NCBI GenBank assembly: GCA_018817035.1
Contig: JAHIUV010000117.1
Span: 1 to 5,681, forward strand
Reading direction: 5' to 3'
DNA: 5,681 nt
Origin: Candidatus Omnitrophota bacterium
GTDB lineage: Bacteria > Omnitrophota > Gorgyraeia > Gorgyraeales > Gorgyraeaceae
Shown piece by piece: positions 1 to 5,681 of the stretch. A program made the position numbers and the translations under genes. The notes under the pieces were generated by a model. The model was not told the origin of the DNA. It did no database searches and saw only the letters and a program-made list of their open reading frames with translations. The number at the start of each line of letters is the position of its first letter. The first letter of the stretch is position 1.

Positions 1-122
1 TCTTTTGCCTCAGAGGCAAGATCCACGAATTTAGGTATAGCTATCGCGGAAAGTATGCCTAATATGACTATTACCATTACTAACTCGATCAACGTAAAAC
101 CTTTAGATCTTTTCATACCCAT
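1..122 (-). CDS. Type IV pilin / pseudopilin precursor, N-terminal part (truncated by window edge)
   Basis: Only the first 40 codons are in the window; the gene continues past base 1. The protein starts MGMKRSK and then has the class III signal GFTLIE at residues 8-13. The prepilin peptidase would cut after Gly8, leaving Phe as the mature N terminus, and Glu13 is the conserved Glu5 of mature pilins. A hydrophobic helix follows (about residues 14-29), then IPKFVDLASEAK, a continuation typical of MshA/PilA-like and GspG-like subunits. The protein would be inserted in the inner membrane and polymerised by the PilB/PilC pair encoded just upstream. There are two possible starts, at 122 and 116; the first is preferred because the Shine-Dalgarno at 138-131 lies 8 nt from it and 14 nt from the second. 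Whether this is a major pilin, minor pilin or type II pseudopilin cannot be decided without the C-terminal domain. Confidence 0.93.
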   Translation of the reverse strand, partial: MGMKRSKGFTLIELVMVIVILGILSAIAIPKFVDLASEAK

Positions 123-130
123 CTTCCACT

Positions 131-138
131 CCTCCTTT
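131..138 (-). promoter_or_regulatory. Strong Shine-Dalgarno of the pilin gene
   Basis: The minus strand reads AAAGGAGG, followed by 8 nt and then the ATG at 122. It is the best ribosome binding site in the window and it selects the first of two in-frame ATGs. Its strength agrees with high translation of a structural subunit. Confidence 0.8.
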
Positions 139-161
139 ATAGTTACATCTCCGGATTTGCT

Positions 162-193
162 ATTATATATAAACCCGCGCCCATACAGGTCCA
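162..193 (-). promoter_or_regulatory. Candidate promoter for the pilin gene
   Basis: A perfect -10 hexamer TATAAT lies at 167-162, which would give a leader of roughly 33 nt before the pilin ATG. No good -35 box sits at the ideal spacing; the nearest match is TGGACC at 193-188, 20 nt away. The surrounding ATATATAATA is AT-rich, so a chance match is possible. The main support is context: the pilin is separated from pilC by 151 nt whereas the upstream genes nearly touch. Confidence 0.3.
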
Positions 194-224
194 CCGGATA
201 GCCATCCTGATTTCGCGAATGGGC
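179..224 (-). other. Possible stem-loop in the pilC-pilin gap
   Basis: The arms GCCCAT (224-219 on the minus strand) and ATGGGC (184-179) are exact inverted repeats. Nested inside them, CAGG (209-206) can pair with CCTG (189-186), and a small GGAT/ATCC hairpin (207-204 with 199-196) lies in the loop. The stem is interrupted and is not followed by a clean T-run, so it is not a typical intrinsic terminator. It could be an mRNA processing or regulatory element in the leader, or chance pairing. Confidence 0.25.
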
Positions 225-273
225 ATACAGATATTTTTTGCCAAACAATATGTTTTCTTTACAATATCCCGCA

Positions 274-1491
274 TTACATCCTAAAAACCGAGATAAGGCT
301 CCACATCGGTAAAAATATAGCCAATGCCAGTATCAAAACAAGCATGCCCATGATAAATATCAGAAACGGCTCGATAAGGACCGTGAGATTAGCTATGGTA
401 TGTTCTATCTGCGCATCATAATAATCCGCGACCTTCATAAGAAGCTCATCTATCTTGCCTGTTTCTTCGCCGATCTTGACCATCTGCAGCACTATCGACG
501 GGAAAAGGCCACTGGCTTTCATTGACCCTGTCATGCCTTCTCCTTCGCTTATCCCCTCTATTATATGTTCTATGGAATCCGCTATGATCTTATTTCCGAC
601 AGAGCCTTTGACTATTTCCAAAGTATTGATAATAGGTATGCCGCTGGCCGAAAGAACAGAGGTCATCCTGCAAAAACGCGACATGGATATTTTCAGATTT
701 AGTTGTCCGAATACAGGTACTTTTAATTTAATACCATCCCATATAGCCCTGCCGAAAGACGTGCTTATAAAATACTTAAGCGCCATAATAAAAATAAATA
801 ACCCGACTATCGCAAGCGGCCAATAATGAGAAAGAATAGAATGCATACCCAACAACATTCTCGTCGGAAGGGGGAGCCCCGCGTTGAATCTGGCGTAAAT
901 CGCGCTGAATTTGGGTATAATAAACATCACAGCCATGGGGAACGCGACCGCGATACTCGCGACGACCAATAAAGGATAACGCGTGGCCTGTTTGATTTTC
1001 ATGGCAAGGCCCTGTTCATTCTCAAGAAGCGTCGCAAGCCTCTGAAGGATACTGTCAAGGATCCCGGCAGCTTCGCCTGACCGGATCATGTTCATGTAAA
1101 CATCTGAAAAAACCCCGGGGAACTTGGCGATCGCCTCTGAAAAACTCTTCCCCGCTTCTATATCACGGGAAATCTCATCGATGATCTTTTTGAAATAATG
1201 GTTATTACTTTGTTCGGAAATGGACTCCAGGCTTACCAGTATAGGGACGCCCGCTCGTTGAAGCGTCATTAATTGGTTGGTAAAAACTATTAATTCTTCG
1301 GAGTTTACGCGATGAAAAACTCTCGCGAGAGAGTTAAACTTTTTTAGGCCGGGCCCGGCCTTTTCTATCAAGGTAGGGGTATACCCCATATGCTTAAGAC
1401 GTAAAGCAACGGCATCCCCTGATTCACCTTCCATGATCCCGGCAGAACCCCTGCCATATTTATCCCTGACCTTATATCGAAAATTCGGCAT
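274..1491 (-). CDS. pilC: Type IV pilus / type II secretion inner-membrane platform protein PilC (GspF family)
   Basis: This 405-residue protein has the usual length and layout of PilC/GspF. It is a polytopic inner-membrane protein that links the assembly ATPase to the growing (pseudo)pilus. A short N-terminal region (MPNFRYKVRDKYGRG, about 1-45) precedes two T2SSF domains, about 65-188 and 268-390. The domains show the family's internal duplication: FTNQLMTLQRAGVPI (70-84) parallels FCRMTSVLSASGIPI (273-287), and SGEAAGILDSIL (138-149) parallels IGEETGKIDELL (340-351). Hydrophobic segments lie at about 172-194, 223-242 and 371-397. The start at 1491 is 6 nt after the pilB stop; the nearest Shine-Dalgarno-like AGGAAG is about 11 nt away inside the end of pilB, so translation is probably coupled. 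pilC and gspF cannot be separated by sequence alone; the neighbouring pilin is compatible with either. Confidence 0.95.
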   Translation of the reverse strand: MPNFRYKVRDKYGRGSAGIMEGESGDAVALRLKHMGYTPTLIEKAGPGLKKFNSLARVFHRVNSEELIVFTNQLMTLQRAGVPILVSLESISEQSNNHYFKKIIDEISRDIEAGKSFSEAIAKFPGVFSDVYMNMIRSGEAAGILDSILQRLATLLENEQGLAMKIKQATRYPLLVVASIAVAFPMAVMFIIPKFSAIYARFNAGLPLPTRMLLGMHSILSHYWPLAIVGLFIFIMALKYFISTSFGRAIWDGIKLKVPVFGQLNLKISMSRFCRMTSVLSASGIPIINTLEIVKGSVGNKIIADSIEHIIEGISEGEGMTGSMKASGLFPSIVLQMVKIGEETGKIDELLMKVADYYDAQIEHTIANLTVLIEPFLIFIMGMLVLILALAIFLPMWSLISVFRM

Positions 1492-1497
1492 AGAGAT

Positions 1498-3174
1498 CTA
1501 TTCTTCCTGCGTAGCTTTGATTACCTCATCAGCCGTGGTAATGCCTTTTAGCACTTTATCCAGGCCATCGTCCCTCAGGGTCTTCATACCTAATTCGACA
1601 GCTTTTTTCTTTATGCTGTCACTTGAGGCCTTAGCGATTATCAGATTTTTTATATCCTCATTGATCACCAGAAATTCAAAGATGCCTATCCTGCCCTTGT
1701 ATCCGGTATTTTTACAGAAATTACATCCTTTGCCCCGGGACAATTCCTTTGATCCTATCCCAAGGCCTTTTAATACCTCCCCTGACGGCGTATACGAATG
1801 CGCGCACTTCGGGCATATCTTCCTTACGAGGCGCTGCGCCAGTATCCCAACAATAGAACTCGATATCAAAAACGACTCGATCCCCATATCCATAAGCCTG
1901 GCTAAAGCGCCGCTGGCGTCATTGGTATGAAGCGTGCTAAAAACCAAATGCCCTGTTAAAGCCGCCTGCACCGCTATCTCGGCTGTTTCCTTATCTCGTA
2001 TCTCCCCCACCATTATCACGTCAGGGTCTTGCCTAAGAATAGAGCGAAGCCCTGAAGCAAACGTGAGGCCGGCCTTCGGATTTATCTGGGATTGCCTGAT
2101 CCTCCCCAAATGATACTCTACGGGATCTTCTATGGTAATAATATTTTTTTCCTCAGAATCAATGCTGGTAAGCGCCGAATAAAGCGTCGTGGTCTTTCCG
2201 CTTCCGGTAGGGCCGGTAACAAGGACTATGCCATGAGGCCGTTTTATTGATGCCTTAAATTGCCCCTTGACCTCTTCGGAAAACCCTAATTTATCCAGAT
2301 TTACCAGGATCGCGCCTTTATCCAGGATCCTTATGACTATATTCTCGCCATAGATAGTAGGAAAAGTAGACACTCTCATATCCACATTCCTGTTCTCGAG
2401 TTTTATGTTAAATCGTCCGTCCTGGGGCTTTCTCTTTTCCGAAATATCTATACCGGAAAGTATCTTTATCCTGGAAATAAACGCGGGCTCAAGATGTTTC
2501 GGAGGAGAGAACATCTCATGTAAGAGCCCGTCCACTCTAAATCTTACCTTTAACGCGCTCTCTTCAGGTTCGACATGGACATCACTTGCCCCGTCTTTTA
2601 CAGCCTGCATAATAATAAGATTTACCAGTTTTATCACAGGCGGCTCTTCAGCCATTTCCGTCAGTTCTTTTATATTCAGCTCGGCATTAATGCCTGTTTT
2701 TTTCTTTTCTTTATCTATTCCCTTAATCACCTCATCGACCGAACCTGTCACGCCATAATACTGGTCTATGGCATTCAATATAGCGCCCTCGCCTGACAAC
2801 ACAGGTTCTATTTCGCATTTAGACTTACGAGCAAGGTTATCTATGGCCATTACATCCTTGGGGTCAGACATTGCCACAGTAAGCGTATCACCTATCTTAA
2901 ATACGGGGATAACCTTGTGTTTGCGCGCTATGCCTTCGGGAATAAGTTCCAATATACCGGCGTCTACCAGATAACTATTAAGGTCTATATACGGTACTCC
3001 CAGAACTTCTGACATGGCCTGGACATAATCTTCTTCACTTACCAGTCCCGACCTGACCAGGAGCTTTTCCAAGGCAACGCCTTTTTTTCTGGAATCATCC
3101 CGTATACTCTCGATCTGCTCCTCAGTAATAAGAGAACGCTCTAATAATATTTGCTCGACGGTCTTTTTCGCCAT
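1498..3174 (-). CDS. pilB: Type IV pilus extension ATPase PilB (GspE/MshE family)
   Basis: This cytoplasmic hexameric ATPase would power polymerisation of the pilin or pseudopilin through the adjacent PilC. At 558 residues it has normal PilB length. The N-terminal GSPII_E/MshEN region (about 1-145, including GVPYIDL at 59-65) is followed by the N2 and catalytic domains. Catalytic motifs are intact: Walker A GPTGSGKTT (321-329, Lys327), Asp box IITIEDPVEY (345-354, Glu349), Walker B DPDVIMVGEIRD (383-394, Glu391) and His box around 408-420 (His409, His416). A zinc-binding tetracysteine is present as C454-x2-C457 and C484-x2-C487, which is typical of PilB/GspE and absent from the retraction ATPase PilT. 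The MshEN repeats lack the usual RLG and final Gln residues, so canonical c-di-GMP binding is doubtful. The start at 3174 has GAGG 5-6 nt upstream, 12 nt after the preceding regulator. No PilT is in the window. Confidence 0.96.
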   Translation of the reverse strand: MAKKTVEQILLERSLITEEQIESIRDDSRKKGVALEKLLVRSGLVSEEDYVQAMSEVLGVPYIDLNSYLVDAGILELIPEGIARKHKVIPVFKIGDTLTVAMSDPKDVMAIDNLARKSKCEIEPVLSGEGAILNAIDQYYGVTGSVDEVIKGIDKEKKKTGINAELNIKELTEMAEEPPVIKLVNLIIMQAVKDGASDVHVEPEESALKVRFRVDGLLHEMFSPPKHLEPAFISRIKILSGIDISEKRKPQDGRFNIKLENRNVDMRVSTFPTIYGENIVIRILDKGAILVNLDKLGFSEEVKGQFKASIKRPHGIVLVTGPTGSGKTTTLYSALTSIDSEEKNIITIEDPVEYHLGRIRQSQINPKAGLTFASGLRSILRQDPDVIMVGEIRDKETAEIAVQAALTGHLVFSTLHTNDASGALARLMDMGIESFLISSSIVGILAQRLVRKICPKCAHSYTPSGEVLKGLGIGSKELSRGKGCNFCKNTGYKGRIGIFEFLVINEDIKNLIIAKASSDSIKKKAVELGMKTLRDDGLDKVLKGITTADEVIKATQEE

Positions 3175-3186
3175 GCCTACCTCAGG

Positions 3187-3564
3187 TTAAGTGATCTTTA
3201 ATATTTCTTTTACTTTGGCTACCAGATTATCTAACTCGAACGGCTTTTCCATATATCCGCTTATCTTTTGAAAAGCGAACAAGTCCCTGACCTTTTCTTC
3301 TTCCTTGCCGCTAAGCATCAAAATGGGGACATCTTTTATCTTAGGGATCTTTCGTATCTCCTTCAGGCATGTATAACCGTCCATCTTAGGCATCATGATA
3401 TCCAGTATGATCATATCCGGGACTTCTTGTTCCGCGGTCTTCGCGCCTACATCCCCGTCACCCGCGGTCACTACGAGAAAATTTTCCTGCTGCAGCCTCA
3501 TTCTCAAAAGTTTTTGGATGTCCTCTTCATCGTCTATCACAAGGATCTTTTTCTGTCCATTCAT
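3187..3564 (-). CDS. Single-domain response regulator (CheY-like receiver), third of three
   Basis: This 125-residue protein is a complete receiver domain with no output domain. Acidic pocket residues are Asp11 and Asp12 in VIDDEED, the phosphoacceptor is Asp55 in ILDIMMPKMDGY, the switch residue is Ser85 in LSGK (Ser instead of the commoner Thr), and the conserved Lys107 is in EKPFE. The alpha4-beta5 stretch is DLFAFQKISGYMEKPF rather than the usual GADAYITKPF type; the first regulator shares this variant. It is expected to be phosphorylated by a histidine kinase, most simply the one encoded upstream, and to signal by binding a partner. Its AAGGAG Shine-Dalgarno overlaps the TAA of the preceding gene, 6 nt before ATG. 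pilB follows 12 nt later, so a partner in the pilus machine is an attractive but unproven guess. Confidence 0.95.
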   Translation of the reverse strand: MNGQKKILVIDDEEDIQKLLRMRLQQENFLVVTAGDGDVGAKTAEQEVPDMIILDIMMPKMDGYTCLKEIRKIPKIKDVPILMLSGKEEEKVRDLFAFQKISGYMEKPFELDNLVAKVKEILKIT

Positions 3565-3574
3565 AGATATCTCC

Positions 3575-3949
3575 TTATTGTTTTAATAATTCCTCTATTT
3601 TTGCCAAAAGCGTTTCCGCCTCGAACGGTTTTGTAATATACGCGTCGGCTCCCATTTCTTTTCCGATCATCTTATCCTTTTCCTGCGCCCTGGCGGTAAA
3701 CATGATGATCGGTTTATGCTTATGTTTTTCATCGAATTTTATCATCCTGCAGACTTTATAACCGTCTATTTTGGGAAGCATAAGATCCAGAAGGATCAAG
3801 TCCGGCCAATTGGACCTTGCCCTGTCGAGGCCTTCCTGTCCGTCAGCGGCTTCATCCACATCATACCCTGTCGCCTCAAGGCGAAATCTCAACATTTTCC
3901 TTAGGTCTTCTTCATCGTCCACTATAAGTATTTTCTTTTTTTCTGTCAT
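3575..3949 (-). CDS. Single-domain response regulator (CheY-like receiver), second of three
   Basis: A 124-residue stand-alone receiver. The key residues are Asp11/Asp12 in IVDDEEDL, phosphoacceptor Asp55 in LLDLMLPKIDGY, Thr85 in FTAR and Lys107 in ITKPFE. Unlike its two neighbours it has the standard alpha4-beta5 sequence KEMGADAYITKPF, as in PhoB/CheY-type receivers. There is no DNA-binding or enzymatic domain, so output must be through a partner protein or as a phosphate sink or relay. Its ATG overlaps the stop of the first regulator as ATGA, and an AAGGAG Shine-Dalgarno stands 6 nt upstream, which shows tight co-expression. Confidence 0.95.
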   Translation of the reverse strand: MTEKKKILIVDDEEDLRKMLRFRLEATGYDVDEAADGQEGLDRARSNWPDLILLDLMLPKIDGYKVCRMIKFDEKHKHKPIIMFTARAQEKDKMIGKEMGADAYITKPFEAETLLAKIEELLKQ

Positions 3950-4311
3950 AACAAGCTCCTTATCTTTTGTAATAACTCTCTTGACTCAAAAGGTTTTTCC
4001 ATAAAAAGGGAAACACCTTCAAGGGCAAAAAGGTCTCCTACTTTTTTCTTCTCCTTGGCGGTCAACACGATAACCGGTATGTCTTTATACGCTTCCTCCT
4101 TTTTCATCTCCCTTAAAGCTGTATATCCGTCCATTTTAGGAAGCATTACATCCAGCAGGATCACGTCCGGTTTTTTAAGCTTCATGATATCGAGCATTTC
4201 TTCCCCGTTCTGAGCGCTCATAAACTCAAAACCCTCGCTCTCTATCCTCAGCTTAAGCATTTTCAGCAGATCCGGGTCGTCATCCACCACTAAAACTCTT
4301 TTTTTATCCAT
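3946..4311 (-). CDS. Single-domain response regulator (CheY-like receiver), first of three
   Basis: A 121-residue receiver domain alone. Asp10, Asp11 and Asp12 stand in VVDDDPDL, phosphoacceptor Asp54 in LLDVMLPKMDGY, Thr84 in LTAK, and Lys106 in MEKPFE. The segment KKKVGDLFALEGVSLFMEKPF matches the unusual alpha4-beta5 face of the third regulator (DLFA, then MEKPFE) and differs from the second. This suggests the first and third are the closer paralogues or share a partner. The gene begins 18 nt after the kinase stop with a good GGGAGG Shine-Dalgarno 6 nt before ATG. Phosphorylation by the adjacent kinase is inferred from context. Some single-domain regulators of this kind (PilG/PilH, for example) act on pili, but no orthology is claimed. 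Confidence 0.95.
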   Translation of the reverse strand: MDKKRVLVVDDDPDLLKMLKLRIESEGFEFMSAQNGEEMLDIMKLKKPDVILLDVMLPKMDGYTALREMKKEEAYKDIPVIVLTAKEKKKVGDLFALEGVSLFMEKPFESRELLQKIRSLL

Positions 4312-4329
4312 ACGCTGCCTCCCAAAAAC

Positions 4330-5484
4330 TTAAATCGTGAATTTTCCGCTCTTTAAACACTCTTCCGCTTTAGATATAAGGTCGATTTTATTATTAGTAT
4401 CCTCGGGATAAACCGCAAGGCCATATCTTAAAGAAGTTTTTGTCTTACCTTCCAGCCTGGCTAATATTTTCCCGGCGCCTTCCCTGTCGGTCCCCGCCAT
4501 TACGGCGATCACGTCACCCTGGTTAAATCTCACGACCCTGTCATCAGGCCCCCTGACGACTGACTTGATTATTTTCTCTATCCTCACATATTTTTCCTCA
4601 TCGGCATCTTTTTTATTCCTGGGCCCGAAAAAGATCAACGCCAGGCTTGAATCATTATAGCCGGCCTTCATCATCGACTCATCCAGCAAGAAATTAAACT
4701 CATCGTCCTTTTCATAGATCGGCAATGTAAATATGATCTTAGTTCCTATATTTTTTTTGGATTCCGCCCATATTTCCCCGCCATGAAAATCTATGATGCG
4801 CCTACATACAGCCAAACCCAACCCTACGCCGCTATAACTACGCGTCATACCTGTATCCAGCGGATTAAATACATTAAAAAGCTCCGAAGACTGCTCGTCA
4901 GATATTCCTATGCCGGTATCCTCTATTGCTATCTTTATTACATTTTTCCCGTTTATAAAAGCACCTGAGCTGGAAATATCGATACTGCCTCCCGGCTTAT
5001 TGAATTTTATCGCGTTAGATATAAGATTTTTAAATACCTGCCTCATCCTGTCGGGATCCAGCCAAGTCGCGCGCATATCTTCCGAAAGGTCCAGCTCAAA
5101 CCGAATATTTTCCTTTTTCGCCATGTCTTTCGCGGGCGCATATGACTCCCTTATGAGCTCATTTATATCTATCTTCCTCTTATGCATAGCGACCCTGCCT
5201 GACTCGAGCCTTGAGAAATCCAATATATTGGTTATGATGCTTACCAGCCTGTCTATATTCTTTTTCGCCATGCACAGAAAATTCTTTTGTTCTACATTGA
5301 TAGGCCCCGCGACACCATCCAGCACCAAAGAAACGCTTTCTTTTATGGCGGTCAAAGGAGTCCTCAACTCATGCGAAATAATAGCCACGAAATCAGACTT
5401 TATCCTGGATAATCTTTCTATGTCCTGGCCTGCTTTCAAAAGCGCCTGCCTTAGTTCTTTTATCTGTTCCTGCGAATCCATCAT
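4330..5484 (-). CDS. Soluble sensor histidine kinase with C-terminal degenerate GGDEF-like domain
   Basis: This 384-residue protein begins with a short, probably coiled-coil segment (1-30). It has no PAS, GAF or membrane region, so it is cytoplasmic with no recognisable input domain of its own. HisKA spans about 28-95 with the phospho-His38 in SHELRTPL. HATPase_c spans about 140-257: N-box NLISNAIKF with Asn157, G1 EDTGIGIS at 188-195, an F-box-like FNVF at 203-206, and G2 GVGLGLA at 219-225. Residues about 277-384 resemble a GGDEF domain: RF-N-QGDVIAVM (319-329) matches RYGGDEFAVL, and YGLAVYPEDT followed by a SKAEECLKSGK helix matches the domain's C-terminal end. The signature is QGDVI, so the catalytic acid is gone, and the early metal-binding Asp is also missing; diguanylate cyclase activity is not expected. 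The start at 5484 has only a weak AAAGAGA ribosome site. An in-frame stop upstream leaves no earlier ATG. Confidence 0.93.
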   Translation of the reverse strand: MMDSQEQIKELRQALLKAGQDIERLSRIKSDFVAIISHELRTPLTAIKESVSLVLDGVAGPINVEQKNFLCMAKKNIDRLVSIITNILDFSRLESGRVAMHKRKIDINELIRESYAPAKDMAKKENIRFELDLSEDMRATWLDPDRMRQVFKNLISNAIKFNKPGGSIDISSSGAFINGKNVIKIAIEDTGIGISDEQSSELFNVFNPLDTGMTRSYSGVGLGLAVCRRIIDFHGGEIWAESKKNIGTKIIFTLPIYEKDDEFNFLLDESMMKAGYNDSSLALIFFGPRNKKDADEEKYVRIEKIIKSVVRGPDDRVVRFNQGDVIAVMAGTDREGAGKILARLEGKTKTSLRYGLAVYPEDTNNKIDLISKAEECLKSGKFTI

Positions 5485-5532
5485 ATATTTTCTCTTTGAA
5501 CTATTGTAACCCGAAGTTATTATACAATATAT

Positions 5533-5561
5533 ATACTATATCCTTTACATCCTACCGTCAA
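5533..5561 (-). promoter_or_regulatory. Candidate promoter of the kinase-regulator-pilBC operon
   Basis: A -35 box TTGACG (5561-5556, 5 of 6 to consensus) is followed after exactly 17 nt by TAGTAT (5538-5533, 4 of 6, keeping the most conserved A2 and T6). Initiation would be about 40 nt upstream of the kinase ATG. A perfect TATAAT also occurs at 5524-5519, but nothing like a -35 box lies 16-18 nt before it. The region is AT-rich, so the call is by consensus match and position only. Confidence 0.45.
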
Positions 5562-5592
5562 GTAATTTGGGGATTAACGGGTAGTGTATATC

Positions 5593-5681
5593 AATATTGT
5601 TCGAGTCCCTCGACTACGCTCGGGATAAACTTAAAGAGTCGAGAACTAAGCCTGCTTAAAAATATTGTTCGAGCGAGTGAA
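5593..5681. repeat. Intergenic repeat cluster: 13-bp direct repeat plus TCGAG/CTCGA dyads
   Basis: The 13-mer AATATTGTTCGAG occurs at 5593-5605 and again at 5661-5673, a period of 68 bp. Between them lies the imperfect palindrome TCCCTCGACTACGCTCGGGA (5606-5625). CTCGACT (5609-5615) and AGTCGAG (5637-5643) form a 7-bp inverted repeat, and TCGAG (5601-5605) with CTCGA (5609-5613) forms a smaller one. The second copy runs on into CGAGTGAA at the window edge, so the array probably continues. No convincing coding frame is present. From memory, dyads resembling CTCGACT-CGCTCGG recur as dispersed intergenic repeats in many environmental bacterial genomes; that identity needs a genome-wide search. 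Confidence 0.6.

Noticed and set aside
179..193. A sigma-54-like promoter (GG, 10 nt, GC) upstream of the pilin, as known for some pilA genes.
   Set aside because: Only the GG and GC dinucleotides fit. TGGACC and GGGC match poorly to TGGCAC and TTGC, so chance is likely.
123..273. A c-di-GMP riboswitch in the pilin leader.
   Set aside because: None of the conserved aptamer blocks of the known c-di-GMP riboswitch classes can be seen; the only structure is an interrupted stem.
225..273. An intrinsic terminator after pilC.
   Set aside because: The sequence after the pilC stop has A/T-rich stretches but no GC-rich hairpin followed by a T-run.
4910..5509. A 199-codon plus-strand open frame opposite the histidine kinase, and other plus-strand frames opposite pilB, pilC and the receivers.
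   Set aside because: They are antisense to genes with complete, well-conserved motifs. Their predicted proteins are Ser/Ile/Phe-rich, as expected for antisense frames, and resemble no family.
5519..5524. The perfect TATAAT as the -10 box of the operon promoter.
   Set aside because: No -35-like hexamer occurs 16-18 nt upstream; the TTGACG box pairs at proper spacing with TAGTAT instead.
5600..5625. GTTCGAGTCCC looks like a tRNA T-arm.
   Set aside because: The bases on either side of TTCGAGT cannot form the 5-bp T-stem, and there is no acceptor, D-arm or anticodon arm at the right distance. It is part of the repeat cluster.
5593..5673. A CRISPR array fragment.
   Set aside because: There are only two 13-bp copies, the interval contains its own inverted repeats, and there is no longer conserved repeat unit or cas gene.
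5591..5680. An open minus-strand frame from the window edge to a TGA at 5593-5591, possibly the end of an upstream gene.
   Set aside because: The 29 residues are read entirely through the TCGAG repeat elements, have no recognisable family and no start in view. An open repeat is the simpler explanation.

Overview
The window carries one compact block of seven genes, all on the minus strand, so it reads from right to left. In transcription order: a soluble sensor histidine kinase (5484-4330), three consecutive single-domain CheY-like response regulators (4311-3946, 3949-3575, 3564-3187), the type IV pilus/type II secretion extension ATPase PilB/GspE (3174-1498), the inner-membrane platform protein PilC/GspF (1491-274), and the first 40 codons of a type IV pilin (122-1, cut by the window edge). 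There is no credible gene on the plus strand. I see no tRNA, rRNA, CRISPR array or insertion sequence.

The first six genes are tightly packed: gaps of 18, -4 (an ATGA overlap), 10, 12 and 6 nt. They look like one operon. A candidate sigma-70-type promoter (TTGACG, 17 nt, TAGTAT) lies about 50 nt upstream of the kinase. The pilin is set apart by a 151-nt gap that holds a perfect TATAAT, a possible stem-loop and a very strong Shine-Dalgarno sequence. This fits separate, stronger expression of the structural subunit.

The kinase has no sensor or membrane segment. After a complete HisKA-HATPase core it ends in a domain that I read as a degenerate, catalytically dead GGDEF module (QGDVI in place of GGDEF). 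The three regulators are pure receiver domains without an output domain, and all keep the phosphoacceptor Asp. An orphan kinase plus several stand-alone receivers in front of the pilus motor genes suggests a phosphorylation circuit controlling pilus or pseudopilus assembly by protein-protein contact. That connection is inferred from gene order only.

The right end (5562-5681) is non-coding and contains a dispersed-type repeat: a 13-bp direct repeat and several TCGAG/CTCGA inverted elements around CCCTCGACTACGCTCGGG.

The organism is a Gram-negative-type bacterium of moderate GC content with strong Shine-Dalgarno sites. The PilB/PilC/pilin style, the abundance of stand-alone receivers and the intergenic repeat would fit an uncultured lineage such as Omnitrophota, or a deltaproteobacterial or Nitrospirota-like group. 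This taxonomic guess is low confidence.
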